A stretch of 64,000 nucleotides of DNA from Hyaloraphidium curvatum. Its lineage: Eukaryota > Monoblepharomycota > Hyaloraphidiomycetes > Hyaloraphidiales > Hyaloraphidiaceae. The notes below the pieces were generated by a model. That model was not told the DNA's origin. It saw only the letters and a program-made list of their open reading frames with translations, and ran no database searches. How positions within the stretch are numbered: the first letter of the stretch is position 1; each line of letters starts with the position of its first letter. Shown here in pieces: positions 31,805 through 41,628 of the stretch. Location of the stretch: positions 186,001 through 250,000 of the forward strand of contig JAIVFI010000021.1 of assembly GCA_025558095.1 (NCBI GenBank), given 5' to 3'. The translations under genes and the position numbers were made by a program.

Positions 31805-34023
31805 TCAGCTCACGAAACGACGGGTGGGATCCGCTGCCGGCCAGTACATCTTGAGGTCTGGCAGCTCGACGCAGGCATCTGCAGCGCCATTCCCGCCCCG
31901 GGCGGCCCAGCAGCTCAACCCAACAGCTTCCCCCTCGGCGTCGACAACCTCGTGCATCTCGGTTTCCGCAAACATCGACCTCCCCCGGTAATCGTCCTTG
32001 TGGTACGTCTCCCCGATTTTGACCTCGGAGCTGAAGGTGACCGCACGCTGCCTGCCAGACCCCGTCACGGATCGCAGCTTCGAGGCCGAAGGCACCGGCG
32101 ACCCGTCGTACGCCGTCGGTCCCTCGCTTCCGCCCTGCCACAAGTCCGACTCCCGGTCCCCGATCCCGGCCGCCAGCGAGTCGTCGTGGAACACCTTCCC
32201 CGGAAACGCCTGCGCGCGGCGGTCGGGCACCTCGGTCGCGCAGGCCCAGCACCCGCCCTCGGCCGCGTCCCCGTGCGGGCACACCCTCGCCACCACGCGG
32301 GCCATGCGCAGGCCGAGGAGGTCCGTGCGGGAAATGGCTGTCCGCTCCCCATCGAGGAAGGCCGCGATCGTGTCGGCCGTGGCAGCGCAGTGCGGCATCC
32401 CCGAGGCGCGAAGCACCGCGACGCACGCAGAAACATCGTCCAGCAGGGATGCGCAGCGCTCGAGGTCGGCGCTCGATTGGGCGCCGCTGCGGCAGGCGTG
32501 CCGGAGTTCGAGCAGGCGGATCCACGAGCCGTGCGTCGCGGCGATGCAGAAGATGATCGTGTACACACTCCCCTTGATCTGCTCCGGGGTTGAGCTGCGC
32601 AGGAAAGTGCGTATCCCCGTGCAAACCGCGTCCGCGGCCCGCGTGGCCGTCGCGTAGTTAGTCGAGGAGAACCAAACGCTCAGCTGCAGCGCGTTAAGGG
32701 CGCTCTCAACCGTGTCCGGGTCGCTTTCCGTGTTCGTCACCAAGGCGCTGCTCATCACCGACGATCCACTGTCCTCGGAATGCCTCTCGGGATGAGAGTG
32801 TTCGTACTCGACCTCCTCTGCGAGGTCGACGAAAGGCTCGGGCGAGACGCCGAGCATCCGGAGCATCTGCATGTGTGTGAGGAACCCGAGCGCCTCGTGC
32901 AGCCTGAAACCCTCCCCGAACATCGCTCGGAGTCCCGCCAGGTCCCCAGCACGGAACGGAGCGGCGACCGTGCGCGGCACCGCCGCCTCGAGCCCCGCCA
33001 TGGCCTCCCGCAGGCGCGCCATCCTGTGCACTGCGCGCTTTGCCAGGCCCCTCGTCGGCGCGGGCATTCGCCCCGCACACTCGGCCGCGAGCACCTCCGT
33101 CGTCGACATGCCGGCCTCCGCGGCGCACCACCTCGCCTGGCGGCCGTGCTCGAGGCCGGCAATGTGCACGAGCAGCTCGAGGTGCGGAACGCCGGTGTCG
33201 GGCAGGCCTCCGACCATCTGACGGAGCATGTCGTAGCCGTCGGGCGTGTCGAAGGAGTCCATCCAGCGGAAGGCGTCCGCGCAGGTGAATGGCAGGATGA
33301 GTTCGAGAGTGTGCTTGGGGATAGGGCCGTTCTGCCTGCTCAGGGCGGGACTTGGGAGATTGCGGTGATGGCACCCAACGGGCACCGTGGGGAATTCGAT
33401 GGACGGGTCCAGGAGGGGTTCCGTCCTTGTTTGCGAGGCGAGGACGCTGCGTGACGGGAGGGACGGGCCTGGTCAGGAGAGAACCGTGCCCGCAATTCAC
33501 GTCGCTGTACCCACAGCATGAAGCTGACGCCGACCCAGAACAGATCGAGCCACAATAACCAGACCAGGAGGTCGTCCACGGTCTCGAGCCGCGGCGGGGT
33601 CACGCCCCCCTCGCCCGGCACGCGGTCCCGGCGCCAGAGGCTCACCAGGACGCCCAGCAGGTTCCGCGAGGCGCCCGGCCGTGCCATCGTGGTCTCCACA
33701 AAAACGAGGGCGAGCACCACGGCGAGCTGCAGCGCCAGGGCGTCCTCGGTGTGGCCGGTGGCCAGTCGCGCGAGGCCGCGGCGGACTTCCTCGTCGAACA
33801 GCTCCTCGAGCACCGCCTTCTCGGGCGCCCCGAGCGTGAGGGCTCCCAGCCACCGCGCGGCTGCGACGACGGGGGCCGAGTTGTAGATTCTGTGGAAGGG
33901 CGAGCTGTCCGGGCCGTGCGGCGAGGCGCGTGCGGCCGCGAACAGCTCGGCACGTAGCAGCCGGCGGACGGGCGCCACCGCCGCCACAAAGGCCTCCTCG
34001 AAGGCAGCTGCTTTCGCAGGCAT
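31805..34023 (-). CDS. MHR-like regulator family, copy A (C-terminal CHCC knuckle)
   Basis: Exons 34023-33515 and 33446-31805 give 716 residues; the 68-nt intron is in phase 2. The N-terminal exon (FEEAFVAAVAPVRRLL, ALQLAVVLALVFVE, ETVDDLLVWLLWLDLFWVG) and the start of exon 2 (LDPSIEFPTVPVG, then LILPFTCADAFRWMD) have the helical rhythm of the fungal transcription-factor middle homology region, including the L-W-x2-D then FPTVPV order. No N-terminal zinc cluster is present. Residues about 559-572 form C-x-H-x7-C-x2-C (CPHGDAAEGGCWAC), a likely zinc knuckle. A tail with SSEVKIGETYHKDDYRGRSM follows. The MHR assignment is by eye. This copy is nearly identical to the one at 59084-61289, in opposite orientation. 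Confidence 0.75.
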
Positions 34024-34475
34024 TGCTCCGGTCTTGGCGACGTGAAGCCGGTTAGGGACAGATTCGATTGGGCGGGTGGGGGTCCCGAGGGAGATCGTGG
34101 AGACCGTGGTCTGGACAACCGGCGGCAATCACTTTTTCAGGGCAGTCCGGGTGGTTCCCGATTCCCGACACACCAATTTTTCCCATCGAACCGGTCCATA
34201 CCGCATCGCGGGGCACCGGCAACGCAGATCGTTGCCCGGGCGCCTTCGGAGAGCTAGGTGTCGCATCGTCACCCTGGTCCCGCCGGAAGCTTTCATTGAC
34301 ACCGGCACCTACGGTTCCCGCCGCCTGGACTCTTCTCTTTGGCCCCAACGGAGTCCGACCTTCGGAAACCGTGCGCAAACACCCTGAAACAAGCTCTGAC
34401 TCCCAGAATCTCGGGTTGCTTTGCCATCTCGTCACCCCCCACCGGCCGATGACCGCCTCGCAGCCGGCGCAGTCC
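34024..34475. other. upstream region of copy A
   Basis: About 450 bp between the start of copy A (minus) and the duplicated fragment on the plus strand. No gene seen. Parts resemble the region just upstream of the copy at 59084 (ccggagcaatgcctgcgaaa versus cccacgatgcccgcgaaa). Confidence 0.4.
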
Positions 34476-34539
34476 GACCGCCGCGCGCAGGCGTTTCCGG
34501 GGAAGGTGACCGCCGCGCGCAGGCGTTTCCGGGGAAGGT
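34476..34539. repeat. 32-bp direct duplication at a rearrangement edge
   Basis: The segment starting gaccgccgcgcgcaggcg occurs twice in tandem (34476-34507 and 34508-34539). It lies exactly where the homology to the family's C-terminal part begins, a typical scar of template switching or end joining. Confidence 0.85.
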
Positions 34540-34918
34540 GTTCCACGACGACTCGCTGGCGGCCGGGATCGGGGACCGGGAGTCGGACTTGTGGCAGGGC
34601 GGGAGCGAGGGACCGACGGCGTACGACGGGTCGCCAGTGCCTTCGGTCTCGGAGCTGCGATCGGTGACGGGGTCTGGCAGGCCGCGCGCGGTAACCTTCA
34701 GCTCCGAGGTCAAAATCGGGGAGACGTACCACAAGGACGATTACCGAGGGAGGTCGATGTTTGCGGAAACTGAGGTGCGAGACGGCTTTGATGCCGTCGA
34801 CAGCGGCTTCGGGTGCACAAATCTTGCGGCGTCGCCTCTGGGCCGCAGGGATGCAGATACCTGCGGCCTCCCGGACCTTAGACCTTTCTGGTCTGACTTC
34901 GGATCTGCTTTGGTGTAA
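34476..34918 (+). pseudogene. MHR-like family, C-terminal fragment
   Basis: From about 34508 to 34775 the plus strand repeats, at high nucleotide identity, the part of copy A that follows the knuckle: AQAFPGKVFHDDSLAAGIGD through SSEVKIGETYHKDDYRGRSM. The upstream 550 codons are absent, and after SMFAETE the homology stops. The open frame continues into unrelated sequence to a stop at 34918. It lies inverted, 0.5 kb from the start of copy A. No start codon or promoter belongs to it, so it is a dead fragment. Confidence 0.8.
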
Positions 34919-35450
34919 GCTTTCGCCGGTACCCCGTGCGCTGTGGTGGCGGGAGCGGGGCTCGGCAGCGGGCTGCACTCGAGGATCGGCGGACCGAAGA
35001 GTGCCGCGTCGGCATGCGGCACCGGCACCGGCCCCGGCGGGGGGAACATGGGCGCCGCCAGGCGCTCGGCGAGGCACGGGGTCGGGTCGTGCGCCGGGCG
35101 GCCCGGGATAGTGCGGGGCGGCGGCGAAGGTGACGGGTACGGCCCGAGGAGGGGCTCTGGTGCGTTGTATGTGCCCGGTGGATCGGATGGATGCAGCGCG
35201 AGGACGGGTCAGTTCCGACTGCCACGGGGTGGGCGGCACGCAGACACGCACCCCAGAAGTCCGCCGCGCCAAATGGAAGCAGCCAGCCTGCGCCGTCCCG
35301 CGTCCATGCGCCGGCGGCAAACGGGTCGGCGGCGCCGTCGGCGGAGGGCGACTCGCCGCCCGTGGCCAGCATCGGGCCGTCGCGCCGCACGGGCGGCAGG
35401 CCGCACTCGGAAGGGTCAGGGGGCTTCGGCTGCGTGGTAACAGGTGGCAT
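34741..35450 (-). pseudogene. truncated bZIP-type gene, N-terminal half only
   Basis: The first exon (MPPVTTQPKPPDPSECGLPP, ending at a GTGCGT donor at about 35250) and a second block (LLGPYPSP, PPRTIPG, then AERLAAPMFPPP) align in order with the bZIP gene at 52767-53568 (DPTEWGLHPVRRGG, LTGPYPSLL, LAARLAAPMF). The basic region and leucine zipper are missing. The open frame instead runs on antisense through the family fragment at 34.75-34.9 kb to a stop at 34741. It is a chimera left by rearrangement; an expressed peptide without DNA-binding domain is possible but unproven. Confidence 0.65.
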
Positions 35451-36588
35451 CGTTGGGCGGCCCGGACGGCGCCGGGGGCCGTGAGCTGCTCGAACAGGGT
35501 CGGGATCCGGAAGCAAAGCTGACAATGAAAGCTACCGACCGGATGGCATGGGCGAGGAACACTGAGCTATCTCAAGGTCGTCAGACAGTAATGCGAGGAT
35601 CGGGTATCCAGCGATGCGGTGTTCGTTGCTCTGTTGAGCCATCGTGGAGCGGGAGTGGCGGGAACCACCCAATACGAAGACTCATAAGGGGAAAAGAAGT
35701 TTCCAAGGAGTTTCGGGGGGCCTTGGCGCCATATTCGTTGATGGAATGAGGTCACAATGCAGGTCCGAAACATGAGACCGTGTCTCCAGACCGTGGTAAG
35801 ACCTGGCGTCGGAGACGACGTTGTGGGTTCACGAGCCCGAATCCCGGCGCCGCCGAGCACGCGGCGGCCACAGCGAGACAGCCTTGCCGCGGCGCTGTTG
35901 GAAGCAAGCGAGGCAAAGCGAGAGCTTCGGCCGCCCGATGGCATTCGCACACGGTTCCGGGAATCGCGCGGTGGCGGGGTCCAGACTCTGGGGATTCCAT
36001 GCCGAGGGCAGGCGGCGAGGGACGATAGCGATCGGATGGAGCCAACGATACGGCAGCTGGGTATCCGAAGAAGACCGATAGAAGTCCGCCGGCTCCGGCG
36101 TCCCGGGATGCGCTAGCAGTGGCCGCTCTGTCGGAGCGGCGGTGCCCCGATTCACCCCCGCGGCCCGAACCCGAAAACAGTTTGGGTCTTGCCCACACCT
36201 GGAGGTCGTCAGGGCTCTACATCGCGTGGCACGTTGGGCTGCGGGCACAGCCGTGTGCTGCCGCCCGGGAGGAAAGCAAAAGGGATGGCGATGTGATCGG
36301 GTCATGGTTGATTGCCAGTTTCATCGGCGTTTCATCGGCGCCCGTAGCAGCATGCGGCCGGAACTGAATAGGATTCGACCGCAGAACTAGCTGCTGATTT
36401 GATTTCGACCCCGAATCCCCTTTGCCTTGGCTTTGGTCGCCGTCTACTGCCGCTCCTGGCGGCCGGATCGCAGCCCGCGATCTCTCGGTGCATGTGCGCG
36501 AGTCCAGACCCAGGCTCCCCGACCGCAACCCACCGAGGGGTGCGTTCAGGTCTGTTGCACTGCCGTCACTCGGACTACTCTGCCGGCG
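35451..36588. other. 1.1-kb stretch without a supported gene
   Basis: No domain, splice-supported frame or clear repeat is seen. It separates the truncated bZIP remnant from family copy B and includes the upstream region of B. Confidence 0.45.
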
Positions 36589-38702
36589 ATGATGGCCGCC
36601 GCGGCGTTCGAGGCGGCTTTTGTGGCCGCGCTGGCGCCGGTGCGCCGGCTGCTCCGCGCGGACGAGTTCGCTGCCGCCCGCGGCTCCCCGCCGGGGCCGG
36701 AAAGCTCGCCCTTCCACCCCATATACAACTCGCCACCCGTCGTGGCTGCCGCTCGATGGCTGGGTGCCCTCGCGCTCAAGGCACCGGAGACGGAGGCGCT
36801 CGAGGCCCTGTTTGACGAGGCTGTCCGGGACGGCCTTGCGGCACCCGCCGCGGGACACACCGAGGACGCGCTGGCGCTGCAGCTCGCCGTCGTGTTCGCG
36901 CTCGTCTTTGTGGAGTCCACCACAGCCCGGCCCGGTGCGTCCCGTAACCTGTTGGCGGTGCTGGTGGCCCTGTGGCGGCGCGACCGGGTGCCTGGCGAGG
37001 CCCGGACGCCGCCACAGCAGCTGGAGACCGTGGACGACCTCCTGCTTTGGCTGCTTTGGCTCGACTTGTTTTGGGTCGGCATCGGATTCCTGCTGTGAGT
37101 GTACTGCGCAGGCGTCTCTGACTTCACGGGACATACAATGAGTTTAACGTCTCCGCATCCAGCGCTCTCGCTTCGCAGACGAGGACGGAGCCGATGCTGG
37201 ACCCGGCCGTTGAGTTCCCTACGGTACCGGTCGGATGCCACCATCGCGACCTGCCCAGGCGTGGGGTGCGCCGGCAGGACGGCCCGATTCCGCAGAGCAC
37301 CCTGGACCTCATCCTGCCCTTTACCTGCGCCGACGTCTTTCGCTGGACTGACGCCTTCGACGAGCCCGCAACCTCGGAAATGCTGCGCCGCATGGTCGGC
37401 AGCCTGCCCCGCGCAGGCTTCGCGCATTTTGAGATGCTCCTCCACGTCGCCAGCCTCGAAAACGTGCGCCTCGCAGCATGGTGCGCGGAGGAGGCGGGTA
37501 TGTCGGCGCTAGACGTGCTGGCCGCCGGATGCGCCGCACGCGGAGCCCCGGGGCAAGGGAGGGGGCTGGCCGGCCGCGCCGTGCAGAGAATGTGGCGCTT
37601 CCACGGGGCCATGGCCAGACTAGCGGCGGAAGTGCCCCCTCCCGTGACGGCGGCGTTCGCGGCTGGAGATGCCGCGGCATTGCGGGCCATTTTGGGGGAC
37701 GGCCGCGGGCCCGAGAAGGCTATATCCTTCCTCACGTACCTGGAAATGCAACGGATGCTCGGCGTGGCGCCTGAGCCGTTTGTGGGCCTCGGCACGGACA
37801 ACGTCGGGGCATCTGACGGACCGGAAGACGACATTTCCTCCGTGGGGAGTGGCTACAACGACTTGGACCTGAACGGTGGCGCCCACCAGGACCTCAAGTT
37901 GGAGGTCTGGTTCGCGTCTGCCCTGAGCAGGACAGCAGCACGTGCCGCCGACTCCATCTGCACGGGGATCCGCTCCTTCCTGCGCGGGCAAACCCCGGAG
38001 ATGGTCGGTAAAAACCTGTACACGATCATCTTCTGCATCGCCGCGACCCACGCCGCGTGGATACGCCTCCTCGAGCTGCGGCACATCTGGCGGCATGGCC
38101 GGCGGCTGTACTTCTCCCTCACGGATCGCAGCTCGAAGCTGCTCGCCGACGTTTCGCTGTGCATCACTCTCCTCCGAGTCTCGGAAATCCCGCACTGCGC
38201 CGGCACTGCGGACATGATCACCGCTTTCCTAGATGGCGAACGGACCGCACTGTCGCGCACGGATCTGCTCGGCCTGCGCATGGCCCGGACGGTGGAGGGG
38301 CGTTGCACCCATGGTGGGGACGCTGCGGATGGCGGGGTCTGCTGGCAGTGTGCGACCGACACCCCCGGTCCTGGACCGCAGAGCTTTGGGGGGGAAGTGT
38401 TTCCGGAGGACACGCTGGCGAACGGCGCCGCGCCGGACTCGTGGTCGTTTGGGAGCTTCGACGGCATCACCTTGGCGGAGGAGAGCTTTCCGGCGGGCTC
38501 GGGTTCGGACCGGGGAACGCTCGCTGAAGGTAGTTCTTGGTTCACCGCGAATGTCGACTTGGTTGAGGCCTCGGGCGGAGGGAACGACGGTGGGCAGGCG
38601 AGAACCAGCAGCATGGAGGCCGTCCTTCGGCCCAGTGTGAAAGAGCTCCCAGACCTCAGGATGTATTGGCCCGTGAGGCACAGCTTGGGAGCCCGTGTTT
38701 AG
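36589..38702 (+). CDS. MHR-like regulator family, copy B (divergent)
   Basis: Exons 36589-37094 and 37163-38702 give 681 residues; the 68-nt intron has donor GTGAGT and the same phase-2 position as in the other copies. The N-terminal pattern (FEAAFVAALAPVRRLLRAD, LALQLAVVFALVFVE, DDLLLWLLWLDLFWVGIG), DPAVEFPTVPVG, LILPFTCADVFRW and the later IFCIAATHAAWIRLLELRH block are shared. The knuckle is wider, C-x-H-x9-C-x2-C (CTHGGDAADGGVCWQC). It is the least similar of the four long copies, yet has no breaks. Conservation of frame and splice sites under divergence suggests that it is or was under selection. Confidence 0.75.
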
Positions 38703-38865
38703 GCCGCCGCCACGCATTCCTTGTCAGCAGCCGCAAAGAGCACAAATAAATGCTTCGGCGGCGCCCAGCTGGAACGCCCCAAGATCCGGGTCTCGGCTCC
38801 GCGCAACTACCACAGCTCCCACGAGGCAACGCATCTCATCTTTGCCTCAACGGAGAGGTTTAGAG

Positions 38866-39180
38866 CTATTCCATGTTGGCCTTGAGCATCGAGGTCCCAT
38901 CGACCTCGTAGTCGTCCGAGCCGCAGTCCGAATCCGAATCGTCACCGGCGCTGCGTGCCAGGTAAGCAATTGAGCACGGCCTGCACGGCGCGCCGCGGGC
39001 CACGCCGTGCGCGCATGTAGCGAAGCCGTGTCCGCAGCGGTGCGGTTCGGGGAACAGCCCTGCGAGAGGCGTGCGGGCGGCGTCTGCACCATTGCGGATG
39101 CGCGGGGGAAGCGTCTTCGCGGCGAGGGTGAGCAAGTTCACGTCGGCCGCCTGCGAGGGGCCACCAATGGGGAGCGACAT
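38866..39180 (-). CDS. small acidic CHCC-knuckle protein, truncated copy
   Basis: A frame of 104 codons from ATG 39180. It aligns with the 174-residue protein at 57470-57994: TLPPRIRNGADAARTPLAGL matches TLPPRTRNGADVGRTPLAGL, then CAHGVARGAPCRPC (C-x-H-x7-C-x2-C) and an acidic DDSDSD stretch. Its first residues were replaced when pseudogene C was joined at about 39213, because homology to the long version extends upstream of this ATG (RAAALAAI). The C-terminus is also shorter. It may be a pseudogene. Confidence 0.5.
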   Translation of the reverse strand: MSLPIGGPSQAADVNLLTLAAKTLPPRIRNGADAARTPLAGLFPEPHRCGHGFATCAHGVARGAPCRPCSIAYLARSAGDDSDSDCGSDDYEVDGTSMLKANME

Positions 39181-39212
39181 AATCGCCGCGAGGGCGGCGG
39201 CGCGAGAGGCAA

Positions 39213-40618
39213 CTCGGGCACCTCGGTCGCGCAGGCCCAGCACCCGCCCTCGGCCGCGTCCCCGTGCGGGCACACCCTCGTCACTATGCGGGCCATGCGC
39301 AGGCCGAGGAGGTCCGTGCGGGAAATGGCTGTCCGCTCCCCATCGAGGAAGGCCGCGATCGTGTCGGCCGTGGCAGCGCAGTGCGGCATCCCCGAGGCGC
39401 GAAGCACCGCGACGCACGCAGAAACATCGTCCAGCAGGGATGCGCAGCGCTCGAGTTTGGCGCTCGATTGGGCGCCGCGGCGGCACGCGTGCCGGAGTTC
39501 GAGCAGGCGGATCCATGAGCCGTGCGTCGCGGCGATGCAGAAGATGATGGTGTACACACTCCTCTTGATCTGATCCGGGGTTGAGCTGCGCAGGAAAGTG
39601 CGTATCCCCGTGCAAACGGCGTCCGCGGCTCGCGCGGCCGTCGCGTAGTTAGTCGAGGAGAACCAAACGCTCAGCTGCAGCGAGTTGGATATGCTCTCGA
39701 CCGTATCCAGGTCGCTTTGGGTGTTCGTCACCAGGGCGCTGCTCATCATTGACGATCCATCGTCCTCGGAATGCCTCTCGGGTTGGAAGTATTCGGACTC
39801 GACCTCCTCTGCGAGGTCCACGAAAGGTTCGGGCGAGACGCTGAGCATCCTCACCAGATGCACGTTCGTGAGGAACCCCAGCGCCTCGTGCAGCCCAAAT
39901 TCCTCCCCGAACATCACCCGCAGTCCCGCCAGGTCCCCGGCAAGGAACGGAGTGGCGACCCTGCGCGGCACCGCCGCCTCGTGCCCCGCCATGGCCTCCT
40001 TCAGGGTCCAGGAGGGGTTCTGTCCTTGTTGGCGAGGCGAGGATGCTGCGTGACGGGGGGGGTCCGGGTCAGGGAGAGAGCCGCGGCTGCGATGCACATC
40101 GCTGTACGTACAGCATGAACTGATGCCGATCCAGAACAGATCGAGCCACAACAGCCAGACCAGGAGGTCGTCCACAGTTTCGAGCCGCGGCGGGGCCACG
40201 CCCGCCTCGCCGGGCACCCGGACCCTGCGCCAGAGGCTCACCAGGACGCCCAGCAGGTTCCGCGAGGCGCCCGGCCGGGCCATCGTAGCCTCGACAAAGA
40301 CAAGGGCGGGCACAACAGCGAGTTGTAGCGCCAGGGCATCCTCGGTGTGGCCGGCGGCGGGGCGGGAAAGTCCGCGCCGGATTTCGTCGTCGAACAGCTC
40401 CTCGAGCACCTCGGTCTCGGGCGCCCCGAGCGCCCTGGCGCCCAGCTATCGCGCCGCCGCGACGACGGGCGCCGAGTTGTGTATCCTGTGGAAGGGTGAG
40501 CTTTCCGGCCCCTGCGGCGAGGCGCGCGCGGCCGCGAACTCCTCGGCGCGATAAGCCTGCTCAACGGAGCCAACGACGCCACAAAGGCAGCTTCGAAGCC
40601 GGCGGCGGTCGTGCTCAT
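39213..40618 (-). pseudogene. MHR-like family, broken copy C
   Basis: Reads as a family member with four lesions. There is a one-base frameshift soon after FEAAFVASLAPLSRL (about 40565). There is a nonsense codon, TAG for the conserved Trp of AARWLGA, at 40446-40448. An internal deletion near 40010 joins PSWT to LKEAMAG and removes about 150 codons. The 3' end is lost directly after CPHGDAAEGGCWACATEVPE (about 39213), where sequence of the small knuckle gene begins. The remaining body is close to copy A (SVWFSSTNYATAARAADAVC). Clearly non-functional as a full protein. Confidence 0.85.
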
Positions 40619-41628
40619 CGCGAGATCGCTCTGGACGACGAGGACACTCTCCAATCGGGTGGTTTGGTCTGGCCGTGCGGCACTTCTGACTCGAGCCGGT
40701 CGGCAATCCCCGATTCGTCAGGAACTCTGCCGCTCGCGCATCGCCATGCAAAAGAATCCAACGGCATCGAATGGTTTTCGTTTGATTCCATTTCGAACTC
40801 GGAACGGCGGTGCGCGGTAGTCCGCCATTGCAACGGGCTGGGAGGGAGTAAAGCGCATGGCAAAAGCAAGACCCGCCCGGCCGACTCCTAGGTCTTCCTC
40901 TCCAGGGCGAGCATAGCCCGCGTTGCGACCGGCATGCGCCGGATAATCAGAATGAGCACCGGTGCCTTTTTGATCTTGTTTCATGCTTTAAGCTTTATAA
41001 TCGGCGGTGGGGTAATTGACGGAAGAACCACCGGAAGACACGGAAACCATTCGGCTATTGCCCCGTGCGGAGCAAATCGTGTTCGGCTATCCCGGGTCGC
41101 CCGCGGCGGCTGTGTTTGGGAAAGACATTCTCTACAGCTCTCTCGCGGCTCCTTGGCATGCAACCTGACTGTTCCGGAATCCGACCGCCTGGTCGGCGGC
41201 GAGGCGCGTGCCCGATGCGGGCGGCTTTCAACTCCTTTCCGGCCATTTTTTGAGTCGGTGGTGGTTTCAATGTCTGACGGATCTAATGCGGGTGAACGTC
41301 TACAATACATTAGGCCGCATCGGTGGTGGTTTCTGTACCCATGCGGCCGCACCGACAATCGTTTCCGATCGACAAGGCTCGCCGGACACCGGAATGCACG
41401 TCATTCGGAGGCCTTTGAAAAGGACAAAGAAGGACGTCGGGTGCGGGTCGCCCCCTCTAGTCAAGGGCCCTCAAACCGGCTGAGAAAACCGGAGGAAAGT
41501 CACGGCTGCACCGGGTCGAACCGCTGTGGAATTTGCTCCTGGCCCGCATCCATACGCATCCATCACCGTCCGAGGTTCGCCGCCGGGCAGCAGACCCGCT
41601 CCACCATCGGCGTGCTCGCCCCGCGGTC
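40619..41628. other. 1-kb stretch without a supported gene
   Basis: Lower GC in part (ttaagctttataatcggcgg near 40990). No gene or domain seen on either strand. It lies upstream of pseudogene C and downstream of the zinc-ribbon regulator. Confidence 0.45.

Noticed and set aside
34476-34539. CRISPR-like repeat
   Set aside because: Only two adjacent copies with no spacer; it is a tandem duplication at a rearrangement edge, and the sequence is eukaryotic.
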